Notes: generated by a model not told the origin, from the letters alone. A stretch of DNA of 64,000 nucleotides from Nocardia crassostreae (GCF_001613405.1 NZ_BDCH01000025.1:248001-312000); one strand, 5' to 3'. Counted from the first letter of the stretch, positions 40,515 to 49,797 are shown. Numbers and translations are program-made.

Positions 40515-41756
40515 ATGGCAGAACGAGAATTCGACATCGTGCTGTTCGGCGCGACCGGTTTCGTCGGCAAGCTGACGGCGGAGTATCTACGCGATGCCGC
40601 GCCCGCCGGTGCGCGGATCGCGCTGGCGGGGCGGTCGCCGCAGAAGCTGGCCGACGTGCGCGCCGAACTCGGCGCGGCGGCCGCGGAATGGCCGCTGGTA
40701 CAAGCCGATTCCACCGATCAGGCCAGTCTGGACGCGCTCGCGGCGCGCACCAAGGTCGTGGTCAGCACCGTCGGCCCGTACCTGCGCTACGGTCTGCCGC
40801 TGGTGCGGGCGTGCGCCGAGAACGGCACCCATTACGCCGATCTCACCGGTGAGCCGCTGTTCATTCGGGAATGCATCGACCGCTTCGGCGACAAGGCCGC
40901 CGAGACCAGTGCGAAGATCGTGAATTCCTGTGGGTACGACTCGATTCCGTCGGATCTGAGCGTGTATCAGCTCTACAAGCGCAGTGTCGCCGACAATACC
41001 GGCGAGCTCACCGACACCACCCTGGTGGCGGCGCTGAAGGGCGGCGTCAGCGGCGGCACCGTCGATTCCGGTCGCGCCATGATGGAAGCCATTGCGGCCG
41101 AACCGAAGAAGGCGTCGATCATGTCGCACCCGTATTCGCTGAGCCCCGACAAGTCCATGGATCCCGATGTCGGCCGCCAGACCGATCAGGCCCTGGAGCG
41201 GGCCGAGAATATCGATCCGAGCCTGCGCGGCTGGGTGGCGACCTTCATCATGGCCGCGCACAACACCAAGATCGTGCGCCGCTCCAATGGCCTGCTGGGC
41301 TGGCCGTACGGCAAGAACTTCCGCTACCGCGAGGTCATGGCGGTCGGCTCCTCGACGGCCGCACCCCTGGTCGCGGCCGGTATCAGCGGCGGCATCGTGG
41401 CGACCATGGTGGCGGGCGCCGTTCTCTCCCGAGTCGGCTTCGGCCGCAAACTCCTCGACCGCGTAGTCCCCAAACCCGGCACCGGGCCCAGCGAAAAAGC
41501 CCGCCGCAGCGGCTGGTTCACCATGAAGACCTTCGCCCACACCACCTCCGGCGCAAAGTACCTGTGCACCTTCGCCGCCCAGGGCGACCCGGGCTACCAA
41601 GCCACCTCGGTCCTCCTCGGCCAATCCGGTCTGGCACTGGCCTTCGACAAACTCCCAGAAATCGCAGGCATCCTCACCCCCGCCTCCGCCATGGGCGACG
41701 CCCTCACCGACCGACTCCGCAAGGCGGACATGACAATCGAGGTCACCACCGTGTGA
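40515..41756 (+). CDS. Saccharopine dehydrogenase-like / trans-acting enoyl reductase family protein
   Basis: 413 aa from ATG 40515, 24 bases after the AarF stop. FDIVLFGATGFVGKLTAEYL is the NAD(P)-binding start. YADLTGEPLFIRECIDRFGD and IVNSCGYDSIPSDLSVYQLY are the catalytic-domain segments. The family includes the trans-acting enoyl reductase Rv2953 (phthiocerol lipids) and related Rv2449c proteins. No PKS is nearby, so a lipid-related reduction is only a suggestion. Gene pairing with AarF indicates an operon. Confidence 0.9.
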   Translation: MAEREFDIVLFGATGFVGKLTAEYLRDAAPAGARIALAGRSPQKLADVRAELGAAAAEWPLVQADSTDQASLDALAARTKVVVSTVGPYLRYGLPLVRACAENGTHYADLTGEPLFIRECIDRFGDKAAETSAKIVNSCGYDSIPSDLSVYQLYKRSVADNTGELTDTTLVAALKGGVSGGTVDSGRAMMEAIAAEPKKASIMSHPYSLSPDKSMDPDVGRQTDQALERAENIDPSLRGWVATFIMAAHNTKIVRRSNGLLGWPYGKNFRYREVMAVGSSTAAPLVAAGISGGIVATMVAGAVLSRVGFGRKLLDRVVPKPGTGPSEKARRSGWFTMKTFAHTTSGAKYLCTFAAQGDPGYQATSVLLGQSGLALAFDKLPEIAGILTPASAMGDALTDRLRKADMTIEVTTV

Positions 41757-41768
41757 TGAAGGGGATTC

Positions 41769-41787
41769 TTGGGGGCTACGCCCCCAA
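41769..41787. terminator. Bidirectional terminator candidate
   Basis: TTGGGGGC-TAC-GCCCCCAA forms an 8-bp stem in the gap between two convergent genes. No T-run. Confidence 0.5.
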
Positions 41788-41822
41788 ACCCCCATGTAGG
41801 GCTACGCCCAAACCCAAGAGGC

Positions 41823-43298
41823 TCAGTTGCCGTCTCGCAGGGTGATCAGGCCGCCGAGGGTGCCGAGGTAGGCGGAGCCGTCCGGGCCCAGGGCCAAACC
41901 TGCGTAGTTGTTGTTGTAGAGCGGGCCGGAGCCGGAGTGGCGTTGCCACACCAGGTTTCCGGTGTGGAAGTCGAGGGCGGTCCAGTACCAGGGGTCGGTG
42001 ATCTCCGTGCCCTTGGTGTAGGTGTAGATCAGGCCCGTGGCCAGGGAGAGTTTGGGGACGACGCTCGGGGCGGCGACGGTGGTGTTGGTCCAGACCAGGT
42101 GGCAGCCGGTGCCGTCGGGGGTGATGTCGACGCGGGCGAATCCCGGGGTTGTGGTCTTGCCGCCGGTGGTGGATTCGGGGCCGGTGTAGCCGTAGTTGTT
42201 CTCGACGATGAGGGAGTTGCCTGCGCCTATGAGCGAGTTCTCGGTATTGCTCGCGCCTTTCGAGAAGACCGGCACGGAACAGACTTCGCGGTCGGCGGTG
42301 GGGGCGGTGCGGTAGACGACCACGTTCATGGGGTCGGCGTTGTCGGTGATGGCTACGTAGCCGCCGGGGAGGAGGGTGGGGGTGGTGCCGGTGCCGTCGT
42401 CCACCTGGCCGGGTTTGTGCTGGCCGCTGTTGGCGTAGGTGACGCGCCAGGTGATGGTGGGTGCGCCGTCGGGGGCGGCGTCGAAGCGGAGCAGTTCGCG
42501 GTTGGTGGCTATGTAGACATCGCCCTCGGGGCCGACGGCGAAGGAGTTCTGGATTTGGCCGTCGGCGCCGGTGCCGAGGCGGATCACTTGGACCGCACCG
42601 GTTTCCGGGTCGATGGTGCCGACCACGCCGTTGGTCTTGGCGACGAACCAGAGCAGGCCGTCGGTGTCGGGGAGGACCGAGTTGAGGGTTTCGCCGGGGT
42701 GCAGGGCGCCGGTGAGGTCGTAGTCGCGTTCGAGGGTGAAGCCGTCGGCGGTCGGGTTCTCGGCGAGCACCAGCACGTGGCCGTTGCTCGCGCCGACCAC
42801 CGCGCGGTCCTGGTCGTCGAGCGAGAAGTAAGCGCCGCCACCGAAATTCGTGAAGGCGCCCGGCTTCAGGAATTCACCGGGGCCACGGCCGGGCAGCGGG
42901 TATCTGCCGAGCACCCGCATGGCGGCCGGATCGATCAGGTACAGACCAGGATTCAGGCCGGGGCAGGTGGCCACGATCCGGGCCGCGCGGTCGAAGGCGA
43001 TGGAGCCGCATTCGCTGCGGAGCAGCAGCGAGTCGACCCGGGTGTCGTGGCCGAGCGGTCCGGGCCGGGTGTAGGTGTCGGTCATCCAGCCGTCGTTGTG
43101 GATGCCCGCGTCGCCATTGGCCGCCAGTCCGGGATGCCGCGGTACCGCGGGTACGCCGAGGATGGGCCGCGATTGCGCCGGTGCACCCAGGAATTCCGCG
43201 CCGCCACCGGGAACCAAGGGGATCGGCACGGCGGTCGCGGTGCCTGCGCCGAGCACGCTCGCGGTAATCGCCACGGCCATGAGCAGCGCGGATTTCAT
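41823..43298 (-). CDS. Secreted PQQ-like beta-propeller protein
   Basis: 491 aa from ATG 43298; the longer frame to 43367 lacks a good start. The Sec signal peptide is ALLMAVAITASVLGAGTATA. Repeated blades follow (SIAFDRAARIVATCPGLNPG, YFSLDDQDRAVVGASNGHVL, NSFAVGPEGDVYIATNRELL, GLALGPDGSAYLGTLGGLIT). No PQQ ligand residues are evident. It is probably an extracellular binding or structural protein of unknown role. Confidence 0.85.
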   Translation of the reverse strand: MKSALLMAVAITASVLGAGTATAVPIPLVPGGGAEFLGAPAQSRPILGVPAVPRHPGLAANGDAGIHNDGWMTDTYTRPGPLGHDTRVDSLLLRSECGSIAFDRAARIVATCPGLNPGLYLIDPAAMRVLGRYPLPGRGPGEFLKPGAFTNFGGGAYFSLDDQDRAVVGASNGHVLVLAENPTADGFTLERDYDLTGALHPGETLNSVLPDTDGLLWFVAKTNGVVGTIDPETGAVQVIRLGTGADGQIQNSFAVGPEGDVYIATNRELLRFDAAPDGAPTITWRVTYANSGQHKPGQVDDGTGTTPTLLPGGYVAITDNADPMNVVVYRTAPTADREVCSVPVFSKGASNTENSLIGAGNSLIVENNYGYTGPESTTGGKTTTPGFARVDITPDGTGCHLVWTNTTVAAPSVVPKLSLATGLIYTYTKGTEITDPWYWTALDFHTGNLVWQRHSGSGPLYNNNYAGLALGPDGSAYLGTLGGLITLRDGN

Positions 43299-43509
43299 CT
43301 CTACCTCGGCTATTCGCTTGCGGCGCAGCGCCGTCACAGTCCGCTGGTCAGCTGACCGAAATCGCATGATCGCATACCGGGACGCGGAAAAATACCGTGC
43401 ACCACGTCACAGTAAGGGCCATTGACGGACCGGTCCCGCCCGCGAATTCCCTCCGGTAGGGTCGCGAACGGGACGGAGGGTCGTACCGCGGAAAGGGGGG
43501 TCGGCCACT

Positions 43510-44187
43510 GTGAAATGGATGCTGACCCCGGATGAGTTCGCCCTGGTCTGGACGCGCGAAACCGATCTGGACCGCCGCCCCTACCCCCTCGACACGCTGC
43601 CGCCCCCAGCCGAGAAGACCGCCGCCGCACCGCGATTGCGCAATCACCTACTGCGCCGCATCGATCCGGAACTGACGGCCGCGCTCATGCTGTGCGCCCG
43701 TACCGACACCACCACCATCACGCTCTACGGCGAACGCACCAGCGGCCCGGATCCGCGCCGCATCCTCGCCTTCGCGGCGGTGGCCCAGCAGCGCGCGGGC
43801 ATCCTGGTGGCGCTACCGGAGACCGTCACCATCCTGATGTGCCCGGCCGATCAACTCGGCCAGGAACTGGTGGAGATCATCGGTTCGGCCCCGGCCGGGC
43901 GGTGCGCCGCCATGCGCGAACCGCAGCAGACGGTGCTGGGCCCCGCACCGGCCGTCGACGAGGGTGAACAGTTCCGCCGCAAATTGCGCGAACCGATGGA
44001 CGCGCGCGGATTCATCACCGTCACCGTGGAACCCGCCAATCCGCTCTCCCCGCCGACCCGGCACCGCACCTGGCTGGATTTCTCCGGGGACGGCCGCTAT
44101 CTGCTCACCACGGCCACGGATCTGACGCTCACCCCGGTCACCGATGCCGAACTGGCCGAACAGCTCATGCATCTGGCCCGGATCTGA
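43510..44187 (+). CDS. EspG-like ESX-associated protein
   Basis: 225 aa from GTG 43510. MLTPDEFALVWTRETDLDRR followed by PYPL is typical of EspG-family chaperones of type VII secretion, and the pattern ends with TPVTDAELAEQLMHLARI. No PE, PPE or Esx genes lie in the window, so it may act with a distant ESX cluster. The family call rests on the N-terminus and length (EspG proteins are about 250-300 aa). Confidence 0.6.
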   Translation: MKWMLTPDEFALVWTRETDLDRRPYPLDTLPPPAEKTAAAPRLRNHLLRRIDPELTAALMLCARTDTTTITLYGERTSGPDPRRILAFAAVAQQRAGILVALPETVTILMCPADQLGQELVEIIGSAPAGRCAAMREPQQTVLGPAPAVDEGEQFRRKLREPMDARGFITVTVEPANPLSPPTRHRTWLDFSGDGRYLLTTATDLTLTPVTDAELAEQLMHLARI

Positions 44188-44260
44188 GTCAAGTGGCGGG
44201 CGGCTGAACTTTTCGGCGCGCTTGCCTGCGCGATCGGACACCTCGTGTTAACCATGTTGG

Positions 44261-45238
44261 ATGGCAAAAGCTTCAAAGACCGGCAAAGGTTCGAAGGCCG
44301 ACAAGACATCGAAGGCCGAGAAGACCAAGAAGGCCGGAAAGTCGGGAAAGGCAGCGAAGTCCGATAAGGCAGTCGAGCTGGAGCCGAGCTCGAAGTCGCC
44401 GTCCTGGGCGAAACCGGTCACCACGGTCCTGCAGGCCGACGGCGTCAAGGTGCACGATATCGACACCTCCGCCACCCCGGGCTTCAAGGGCGACAAGCGC
44501 GCCGGTGAACAGCTACTCGCCGAACGCTCGCTGCTGCTGTCGGACCTGCAGGAGAAGCTGCACGCCAACGGTCGTTCCGGCGACACCCGCAATGTGCTGC
44601 TGGTGCTGCAGGGCATGGACACCGCGGGCAAGGGCGGCATCGTCCGGCACGTGATCGGCTCGGTCGATCCGCAGGGCGTGGACCACGCGGCCTTCGGCGT
44701 GCCCACCGCGGAGGAGAAGAAGCACCACTTCCTGTGGCGCATCCGCCGCCAGCTCCCGCGCGCCGGTCAGCTCGGCGTCTTCGACCGCTCGCACTACGAG
44801 GACGTGCTGGTCGTGCGCGTGCACGATCTGGTCGCCCCCGAGGTGTGGGAGAAGCGCTACGACGAGATCAACAAATTCGAGGCCAAACTGGTCGACAGCG
44901 GCACCACCGTGGTGAAGGTGGCCATGTTCGTCTCGCTCGAGGAGCAGAAGCGCCGCCTCATGGAGCGGCTGGAACGCACCGACAAATACTGGAAATTCAA
45001 TCCGAACGATATCGATGAGCGCGCCTACTGGCCCGCGTATCAGGATGCGTACCAAGCTGTCCTGGATCGCACCAGCACCGAATACGCGCCCTGGCACGTG
45101 CTGCCCTGCGATCACAAGTGGTACTCGCGGCTCGCGGTCACCGAACTGCTGATCGACGCCCTACAGGGGCTGAAGCTGGACTGGCCGCCCGCGAATTTCG
45201 ATGTAGAGGAACAGAAGAAGCTCCTCGAGCTGGCCTGA
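44261..45238 (+). CDS. ppk2: Polyphosphate kinase 2
   Basis: 325 aa. PPK2 transfers phosphate between polyphosphate and nucleotides (AMP, ADP or GDP depending on class). LQGMDTAGKGGIVRHVIGSV is the Walker A, LGVFDRSHYEDVLVVRVHDL the Walker B, and LERTDKYWKFNPNDIDERAY the lid. The first 45-50 residues are an extra Lys-rich tail (KASKTGKGSKADKTSKAEKT). Such a tail may bind nucleic acid or polyphosphate. Confidence 0.93.
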   Translation: MAKASKTGKGSKADKTSKAEKTKKAGKSGKAAKSDKAVELEPSSKSPSWAKPVTTVLQADGVKVHDIDTSATPGFKGDKRAGEQLLAERSLLLSDLQEKLHANGRSGDTRNVLLVLQGMDTAGKGGIVRHVIGSVDPQGVDHAAFGVPTAEEKKHHFLWRIRRQLPRAGQLGVFDRSHYEDVLVVRVHDLVAPEVWEKRYDEINKFEAKLVDSGTTVVKVAMFVSLEEQKRRLMERLERTDKYWKFNPNDIDERAYWPAYQDAYQAVLDRTSTEYAPWHVLPCDHKWYSRLAVTELLIDALQGLKLDWPPANFDVEEQKKLLELA

Positions 45239-45344
45239 CACTCACCCAAAGTTCGCGGGGGCCGCGAACAGCCGGAGCGCAGCGGAGGCAAATCAGATAC
45301 AGCGTTCTCTCAGGTTCACGGGCGAAGATGGGCCCGCACGATTC

Positions 45345-46145
45345 GTGACAACGAAAGGCGTGGTGAGCGCACAGGTGAGCAGCAAGCCGGGTGATCGCAA
45401 GAATCCGCTCGCGAAGGCGCAGCGGGCCGATCGCAATCGAAAGATCTTCATCCAGGTGGGCGTGGCCGCCGTCCTGGTTGGCCTCGTCGCTGCGATCGGC
45501 ATCGGACTGGCCATGCGCAAGTCCGATGACAAGTCCGCGTCGGGCGCCTTCGCACCGGTCGTCTCGACCTCCGGCACGAAGCCCGCGAATGTCACCGAGG
45601 GCGGCGCCATCGTCGTCGGCAAGTCCGATGCCAAGGTGCGGGTGCAGGTCGTGGCCGATATGCAGTGCCCGGCCTGCAAGATGTTCGAGCAGGCCAACTC
45701 CAAGGCCCTCGAGGACGCGGTCGCCAATGGCACCGCCAAGGTCGAGTACAACATCATCTCGTTCCTGGACCGGGCCTCGGGCAACAATATGTTCTCCACC
45801 CGCGCGGCCAATGCGGCCTACGTGGTGGCCGCCAACGACCCGTCCAAGTTCCAGAACTGGCTGTCCATCATGTTCGACAAGCAGCCCGAGGAGGGCGGTT
45901 CGGGCATGACCGACGATCAGCTCATCGCCATTGCCACCGAGGCCGGGTACACCGATCCGTCGGTGGCGCAGGGCATCAAGGATCAGACCTACGTCGCCTA
46001 TGTGAAGGACGAGACCAAGGCGGTCTTCGACACCGGCATCAAGTCCACCCCGTCGGTGTACGTGAATGGTGAGCAGGTTCAGGACGGCAAGTCGCTGATG
46101 AGCCCGGATGGCCTGAAACCGGTCATCGAGGCCGCGGCCAAGTGA
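45345..46145 (+). CDS. DsbA-like membrane-anchored thioredoxin-fold protein
   Basis: 266 aa from GTG 45345; GTG 45375 is a possible alternative. One N-terminal membrane helix is visible (KIFIQVGVAAVLVGLVAAIG). The thioredoxin-fold active site is MQCPACKMFEQANSKALEDA (CPAC). The cis-Pro region is GIKSTPSVYVNGEQVQDG. It is the extracytoplasmic oxidase partner of the VKOR protein immediately downstream. Confidence 0.92.
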   Translation: MTTKGVVSAQVSSKPGDRKNPLAKAQRADRNRKIFIQVGVAAVLVGLVAAIGIGLAMRKSDDKSASGAFAPVVSTSGTKPANVTEGGAIVVGKSDAKVRVQVVADMQCPACKMFEQANSKALEDAVANGTAKVEYNIISFLDRASGNNMFSTRAANAAYVVAANDPSKFQNWLSIMFDKQPEEGGSGMTDDQLIAIATEAGYTDPSVAQGIKDQTYVAYVKDETKAVFDTGIKSTPSVYVNGEQVQDGKSLMSPDGLKPVIEAAAK

Positions 46146-46729
46146 TGATCGCGGCTCCGCCTCGGTCCGCCTGGCCGTTGCTGCTGGGCGGATTGATCGG
46201 CTGGGGCGCGTCGGTGACGCTCCTGGTCGACAAGTTCAAGCTCTTCACCGATCCGGGTTTCCAGCCGCTGTGCAATATCGACCAGGTGGTGGCGTGCACC
46301 ACGGTCATGCAGTCGGATCAGGCGGCCGCCTTCGGCTTCCCGAATCCGATCATCGGCGTGGTCGGTTTCTCGGTGGTGGTGACGCTCGGGGTACTCGCGG
46401 TGGCGGGCATCGGTTTCCCACGCTGGATCTGGGGCGGGCTGTGGACCGGCCTGCTGCTGGGCGTCGGCTTCATCTGCTGGCTGATCTACGAGGCGGTCTT
46501 CAATATTCGCGCGCTGTGCCCGTGGTGCATGGTGGTGTGGGCGGTGGTGCCGCCGCTGCTGGCCATCGTGACCGGGCAGCTGTGGGGTAAGTCCCGCGGT
46601 TTCCTGCAGATCGTGGTGGAGTGGCGCTGGACCGTGGTCGCCGTGTACTACGCGGTGGTCATCCTGATCGTCTACATCCAGTTCCAGGATCACTGGCGGT
46701 CGCTGGCGCTGCCCGCCGCCGGGTTCTAG
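46142..46729 (+). CDS. Vitamin K epoxide reductase-family disulfide oxidoreductase
   Basis: 195 aa from GTG 46142 or ATG 46145, overlapping the DsbA-like stop. Loop cysteines are in PLCNIDQVVACTTVMQSDQA and the CxxC is in ALCPWCMVVWAVVPPL. Four to five membrane helices are present. The VKOR protein reoxidises the DsbA-like partner using quinone. The final codons lie in a 20-bp tandem repeat (46724-46763). Confidence 0.92.
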   Translation: MMIAAPPRSAWPLLLGGLIGWGASVTLLVDKFKLFTDPGFQPLCNIDQVVACTTVMQSDQAAAFGFPNPIIGVVGFSVVVTLGVLAVAGIGFPRWIWGGLWTGLLLGVGFICWLIYEAVFNIRALCPWCMVVWAVVPPLLAIVTGQLWGKSRGFLQIVVEWRWTVVAVYYAVVILIVYIQFQDHWRSLALPAAGF

Positions 46730-46763
46730 TTCGGCGGGCCCACTTCTAGTTCGGCGGACCCAC
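46724..46763. repeat. 20-bp tandem duplication at the VKOR/protease junction
   Basis: Two adjacent 20-bp units (46724-46743 and 46744-46763) differ at one base (GGG vs GGA). They start with the VKOR stop (TTCTAG). The second copy supplies the stop codon of the protease if its frameshift is ignored. Confidence 0.85.
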
Positions 46764-46777
46764 GGTGAGCGTCACGC

Positions 46778-47818
46778 TCACCGTGCGGCTGCCGCCGCCG
46801 GGCTCGGCGATTCGCAATTCCACGACATCTTCGGGTTGCGCAGGTTGAGCGCGGCCTTCAGATTCTGAGCGGCGCTGATCTGACGCCCGTCCAGGGCGGT
46901 GATCACCTCGCCTTCGGTGAGCCCGGCCGCGTAGGCGGGCTGCCCGTAGATGGCGACGTCGATACGCGCTCCCGCCGGTTGCTCGGCATCGGAGGTGAGA
47001 ATGCCGAGGGTCGCGGTCGGGCCCACGTGCACGGTGTCGGTGGGTGTGCCGGAACGGATCTGACGCACGACGTCCATGGCCGTATCGATCGGCACCGCAT
47101 AGCCGTTGGGGCCGTTGCCCAATGCCTTGGCCAGCTCACCCGAGGCCGCGGTGACCACGCCGACAATGGCCCCGTACCGGTCCACCAGCGCGCCGCCGGA
47201 CTGCCCGGCGCTGACCGGGGCGGCGATTTCGATCAAGCCGCGCAAGGTCTTCCGGCTCAGGTCGGCCGCATTGCGGGCCACGACATCGCTGTTCAATCCG
47301 GTGACCGCGCCGCCCACCGCGGTGGCCGTGCCGGTGCCCCCGGCATTGCCGATGGCGAGCACCTCGTCGCCGAGCCGCAGCGGCCCCGAACTGCCGATCC
47401 GGGCAATGGGCAGTGCGGCGGCGCCGGACAATTCGATGAGCGCGATATCCGCGCCCGAGTCGTAGCCGAGCACGGTGGCCTGATGGGTGGCGCCGGTGCG
47501 AACATCGGAGACCGTCACGGTATCCGCGCCCTTGATGACGTGATGGCTGGTGAGCACCTGCCCCTCGGCGGTGAGCACGATGCCCGATCCGGCCGCGCCC
47601 AGACCGTAGGGGCGGATGCCCGCGGTGACATTGACCAGCGCGGGTTCCACCACGCCCGATACCAATTCGGCGTCCAGCGGCGGGAGCGGCGGCCCGAGCA
47701 GGGTGGCGGTGACCGTGTCCTCGCGGAAGGGCCAGCCGGTGAGATCGCCGCGATAGCCGAGGAAGGCGGTCACCGCCACGACGGCGGAGAGCAGGAGTGC
47801 GAGGATGCGGCCGTACAT
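46778..47818 (-). CDS. Trypsin-like serine protease with PDZ domain; C-terminus frameshifted
   Basis: 346 codons as it stands, from ATG 47818 with GGGAGG upstream. An N-terminal hydrophobic segment (RILALLLSAVVAVTAFLGYR) anchors it. The triad is VLTSHHVI (His), SGADIALIEL (Asp) and APVSAGQSGGALVD (Ser). The PDZ part is YGQPAYAAGLTEGEVITALD. The last 15 codons (KMSWNCESPSPAAAAAR) are out of frame. One added G near 46832-46835 gives NPEDVVELRIAEPGGGSRTV ending at a TAG at 46746-46748, the expected end of PDZ. HtrA-like role in envelope protein quality control is likely. Confidence 0.8.
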   Translation of the reverse strand: MYGRILALLLSAVVAVTAFLGYRGDLTGWPFREDTVTATLLGPPLPPLDAELVSGVVEPALVNVTAGIRPYGLGAAGSGIVLTAEGQVLTSHHVIKGADTVTVSDVRTGATHQATVLGYDSGADIALIELSGAAALPIARIGSSGPLRLGDEVLAIGNAGGTGTATAVGGAVTGLNSDVVARNAADLSRKTLRGLIEIAAPVSAGQSGGALVDRYGAIVGVVTAASGELAKALGNGPNGYAVPIDTAMDVVRQIRSGTPTDTVHVGPTATLGILTSDAEQPAGARIDVAIYGQPAYAAGLTEGEVITALDGRQISAAQNLKAALNLRNPKMSWNCESPSPAAAAAR

Positions 47819-48614
47819 GAACCCTCCCGACTGCCGTTCGCCCGTCGGTCGTGGGCGTATCTGTACCTACTGGTGTACCAGTTTCAGCGCTGAACGCGGT
47901 TACCGCAAGCATGAAACCCACCCACGCCAGGGTGCACAGCAGCGGCCATTTGGATGGTTTGCCCGCATGCGCTTCGGGCAGGATATCGGCGGTGGCGAGG
48001 TAGAGCAGGAATCCGGCGAAGTATCCCAGGTACATGCCGACCAGCTGTTCCGGGACTTTGATGAGCGTGCCCGCGATGGCGCCGAGCGCCGGGGCGATGG
48101 CATCGGCGACCAACAGGATGATGCCGCGCCTGCGGTCGTTGCCGTACAGCGTGGTGATGGTGAAGGTATTGAAGCCGTCCGCGAAATCGTGGCTGATCAC
48201 CGCCAGCGCCACCGCGAATCCGACCGCGCTACCGGCCTGGAAGCCGAAGCCGATGCCCAGGCCGTCCAGGAAGCTGTGGAACACCAGCCCGGATCCGGCC
48301 AGCAGGCCGACGGTGGCGAAATCGTGGTGGTGCGAACCGAATTCGTCCTCGTGCCCGCTGTGCAGCGCCACCCCCTTCTCCAGGATGTGCACGGTGAAGA
48401 AGCCGACCACGGCGGCCAGAATGGGCACGGGGACGCCGAGGGCGACGCTGGTGTCCTGTTCGAGGGCCTCCGGCAGGAGATCGAAGGCCACCACGCCGAG
48501 CATGAGCCCGGCGGCCAGGCCGAGGACGAGGCGTTTGCGTTCCCCGATATGGACGGCCACGAACCCGCCGATAAGCGTCGAGCACATCGACACCAGTGCC
48601 AGCAGAATCGCCAT
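47136..48614 (-). CDS. ZIP-family metal transporter; frame runs on into the protease gene
   Basis: The ZIP part is about 243 residues from ATG 48614 to about 47885. Membrane helices and metal motifs are FHSFLDGLGIGFGFQAGSAV (HS..DG) and ISHDFADGFNTF (HD..DG), and IGERKRLVLGLAAGLMLGVV lies near the start. Past FMLAVTAFSA no stop occurs, and the frame stays open through 47136, antisense-like to nothing but in a different frame of the protease. Family members end near this point. A lost stop or small indel at about 47885-47895 is the simplest explanation. Probably imports Zn or Fe. Confidence 0.7.
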   Translation of the reverse strand: MAILLALVSMCSTLIGGFVAVHIGERKRLVLGLAAGLMLGVVAFDLLPEALEQDTSVALGVPVPILAAVVGFFTVHILEKGVALHSGHEDEFGSHHHDFATVGLLAGSGLVFHSFLDGLGIGFGFQAGSAVGFAVALAVISHDFADGFNTFTITTLYGNDRRRGIILLVADAIAPALGAIAGTLIKVPEQLVGMYLGYFAGFLLYLATADILPEAHAGKPSKWPLLCTLAWVGFMLAVTAFSAETGTPVGTDTPTTDGRTAVGRVHVRPHPRTPALRRRGGDRLPRLSRRSHRLALPRGHGHRHPARAAAPAAGRRIGIGRGGTRAGQCHRGHPPLRSGRGRIGHRAHRRGAGAHQPSRHQGRGYRDGLRCSHRRHPSGHRARLRLGRGYRAHRIVRRRRTAHCPDRQFGAAAARRRGARHRQCRGHRHGHRGGRRGHRIEQRCRGPQCGRPEPEDLARLDRNRRPGQRRAVRRRAGGPVRGHCRRGHRGLG

Positions 48615-48684
48615 TCGCCCAGCATGCCGACCGGTCGGCACATGCCGGGCGCGCCGCGCCGGATCCGGAGGCCACAATGAATCC

Positions 48685-49737
48685 ATGAGCACTGCTACCG
48701 CCTATGGCGTCTCCGCACCGGATGGCCGATTCGAGAAGCTCACCATCGAGCGCCGCGAACTCGGGCCCCACGATATGCTGATCGATGTGAAATTCGCGGG
48801 CATCTGCCACTCCGATATCCACACCGCGCGCGACGAATGGGGCGGGGCGAAATACCCCTGCGTACCCGGCCACGAGATCGCGGGCATCGTCGCGGCCGTC
48901 GGCTCCGCCGTCACCCGGCACCGGGTGGGCGATCGGGTCGGCGTGGGCTGCATGGTCGACTCCTGCGGACGGTGCGAACCGTGCGTGGCCGGGGAGGAGC
49001 AGTACTGCATCCCGGGCTCGACCATGACCTACAACACGACCGTCCCGCCCGAGATCCAGCCGGGCGGATACACCATGGGCGGGTACTCCACCCGGGTCGT
49101 GGTGACCGAGGGGTTCGTGGTCGGCATTCCCGAAGGCATCGGGCTGGATGTGGCCGCGCCGCTGCTGTGCGCGGGCATCACCCTGTTCTCGCCGCTGCGG
49201 CACTGGAATGCCGGGCCCGGCAAGAAGGTCGCCATCATCGGCATGGGCGGGCTCGGGCATGTGGGCGTGAAGATCGCCGCCGCGCTGGGGGCGGAGGTGA
49301 CGGTGCTGTCGCATTCGCTGAGCAAGCAGGAGGACGGTAAGCGCTTCGGAGCGCACCACTACTACGCGACCAGCGACCGGCAGACCTTCCGGGAGCTGCG
49401 CGGGACCTTCGATCTGATCCTGAACACGGTGTCGGCGGATCTGCCGATCGACGACTACCTGAAGCTGCTGGCCTTGGACGGCACGCTGGTCATCCTCGGG
49501 CTGCCCGAGAACCCGTTGGCGGTCAAGCCTTTCACCATTGCCGGGTATCGGCGTTCGCTGGCCGGATCCATGATCGGCGGCATCGCGCAGACCCAGGAGA
49601 TGCTGAACTTCTGCGCCGCGCACGGCATCGGCGCAGAGATCGAGGTCATTGCCGCGGATCGCATCGACGAGGCATACGACCGGGTGGTCGCCAGCGATGT
49701 GCGGTACCGCTTCGTCATCGACGCCGCGACCATGTAG
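48685..49737 (+). CDS. Zinc-dependent NADP-linked alcohol dehydrogenase (AdhC/YahK-like)
   Basis: 350 aa from ATG 48685. KFAGICHSDIHTARDEWG has the catalytic zinc Cys, PCVPGHEIAGIV the His-Glu pair, and CGRCEPCVAGEEQYC the four structural-zinc cysteines. The cofactor motif is IIGMGGLGHVGVKIAAALGA. These enzymes reduce aldehydes (cinnamyl-alcohol-dehydrogenase-like) with NADPH. Cytosolic; no operon partner is clear. Confidence 0.95.
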   Translation: MSTATAYGVSAPDGRFEKLTIERRELGPHDMLIDVKFAGICHSDIHTARDEWGGAKYPCVPGHEIAGIVAAVGSAVTRHRVGDRVGVGCMVDSCGRCEPCVAGEEQYCIPGSTMTYNTTVPPEIQPGGYTMGGYSTRVVVTEGFVVGIPEGIGLDVAAPLLCAGITLFSPLRHWNAGPGKKVAIIGMGGLGHVGVKIAAALGAEVTVLSHSLSKQEDGKRFGAHHYYATSDRQTFRELRGTFDLILNTVSADLPIDDYLKLLALDGTLVILGLPENPLAVKPFTIAGYRRSLAGSMIGGIAQTQEMLNFCAAHGIGAEIEVIAADRIDEAYDRVVASDVRYRFVIDAATM

Positions 49738-49797
49738 CAACACGCACCGCGGCGGCCCTCCCACCGGGCGGGCCGCCGCGCGGCTACCTTGGCGGGT

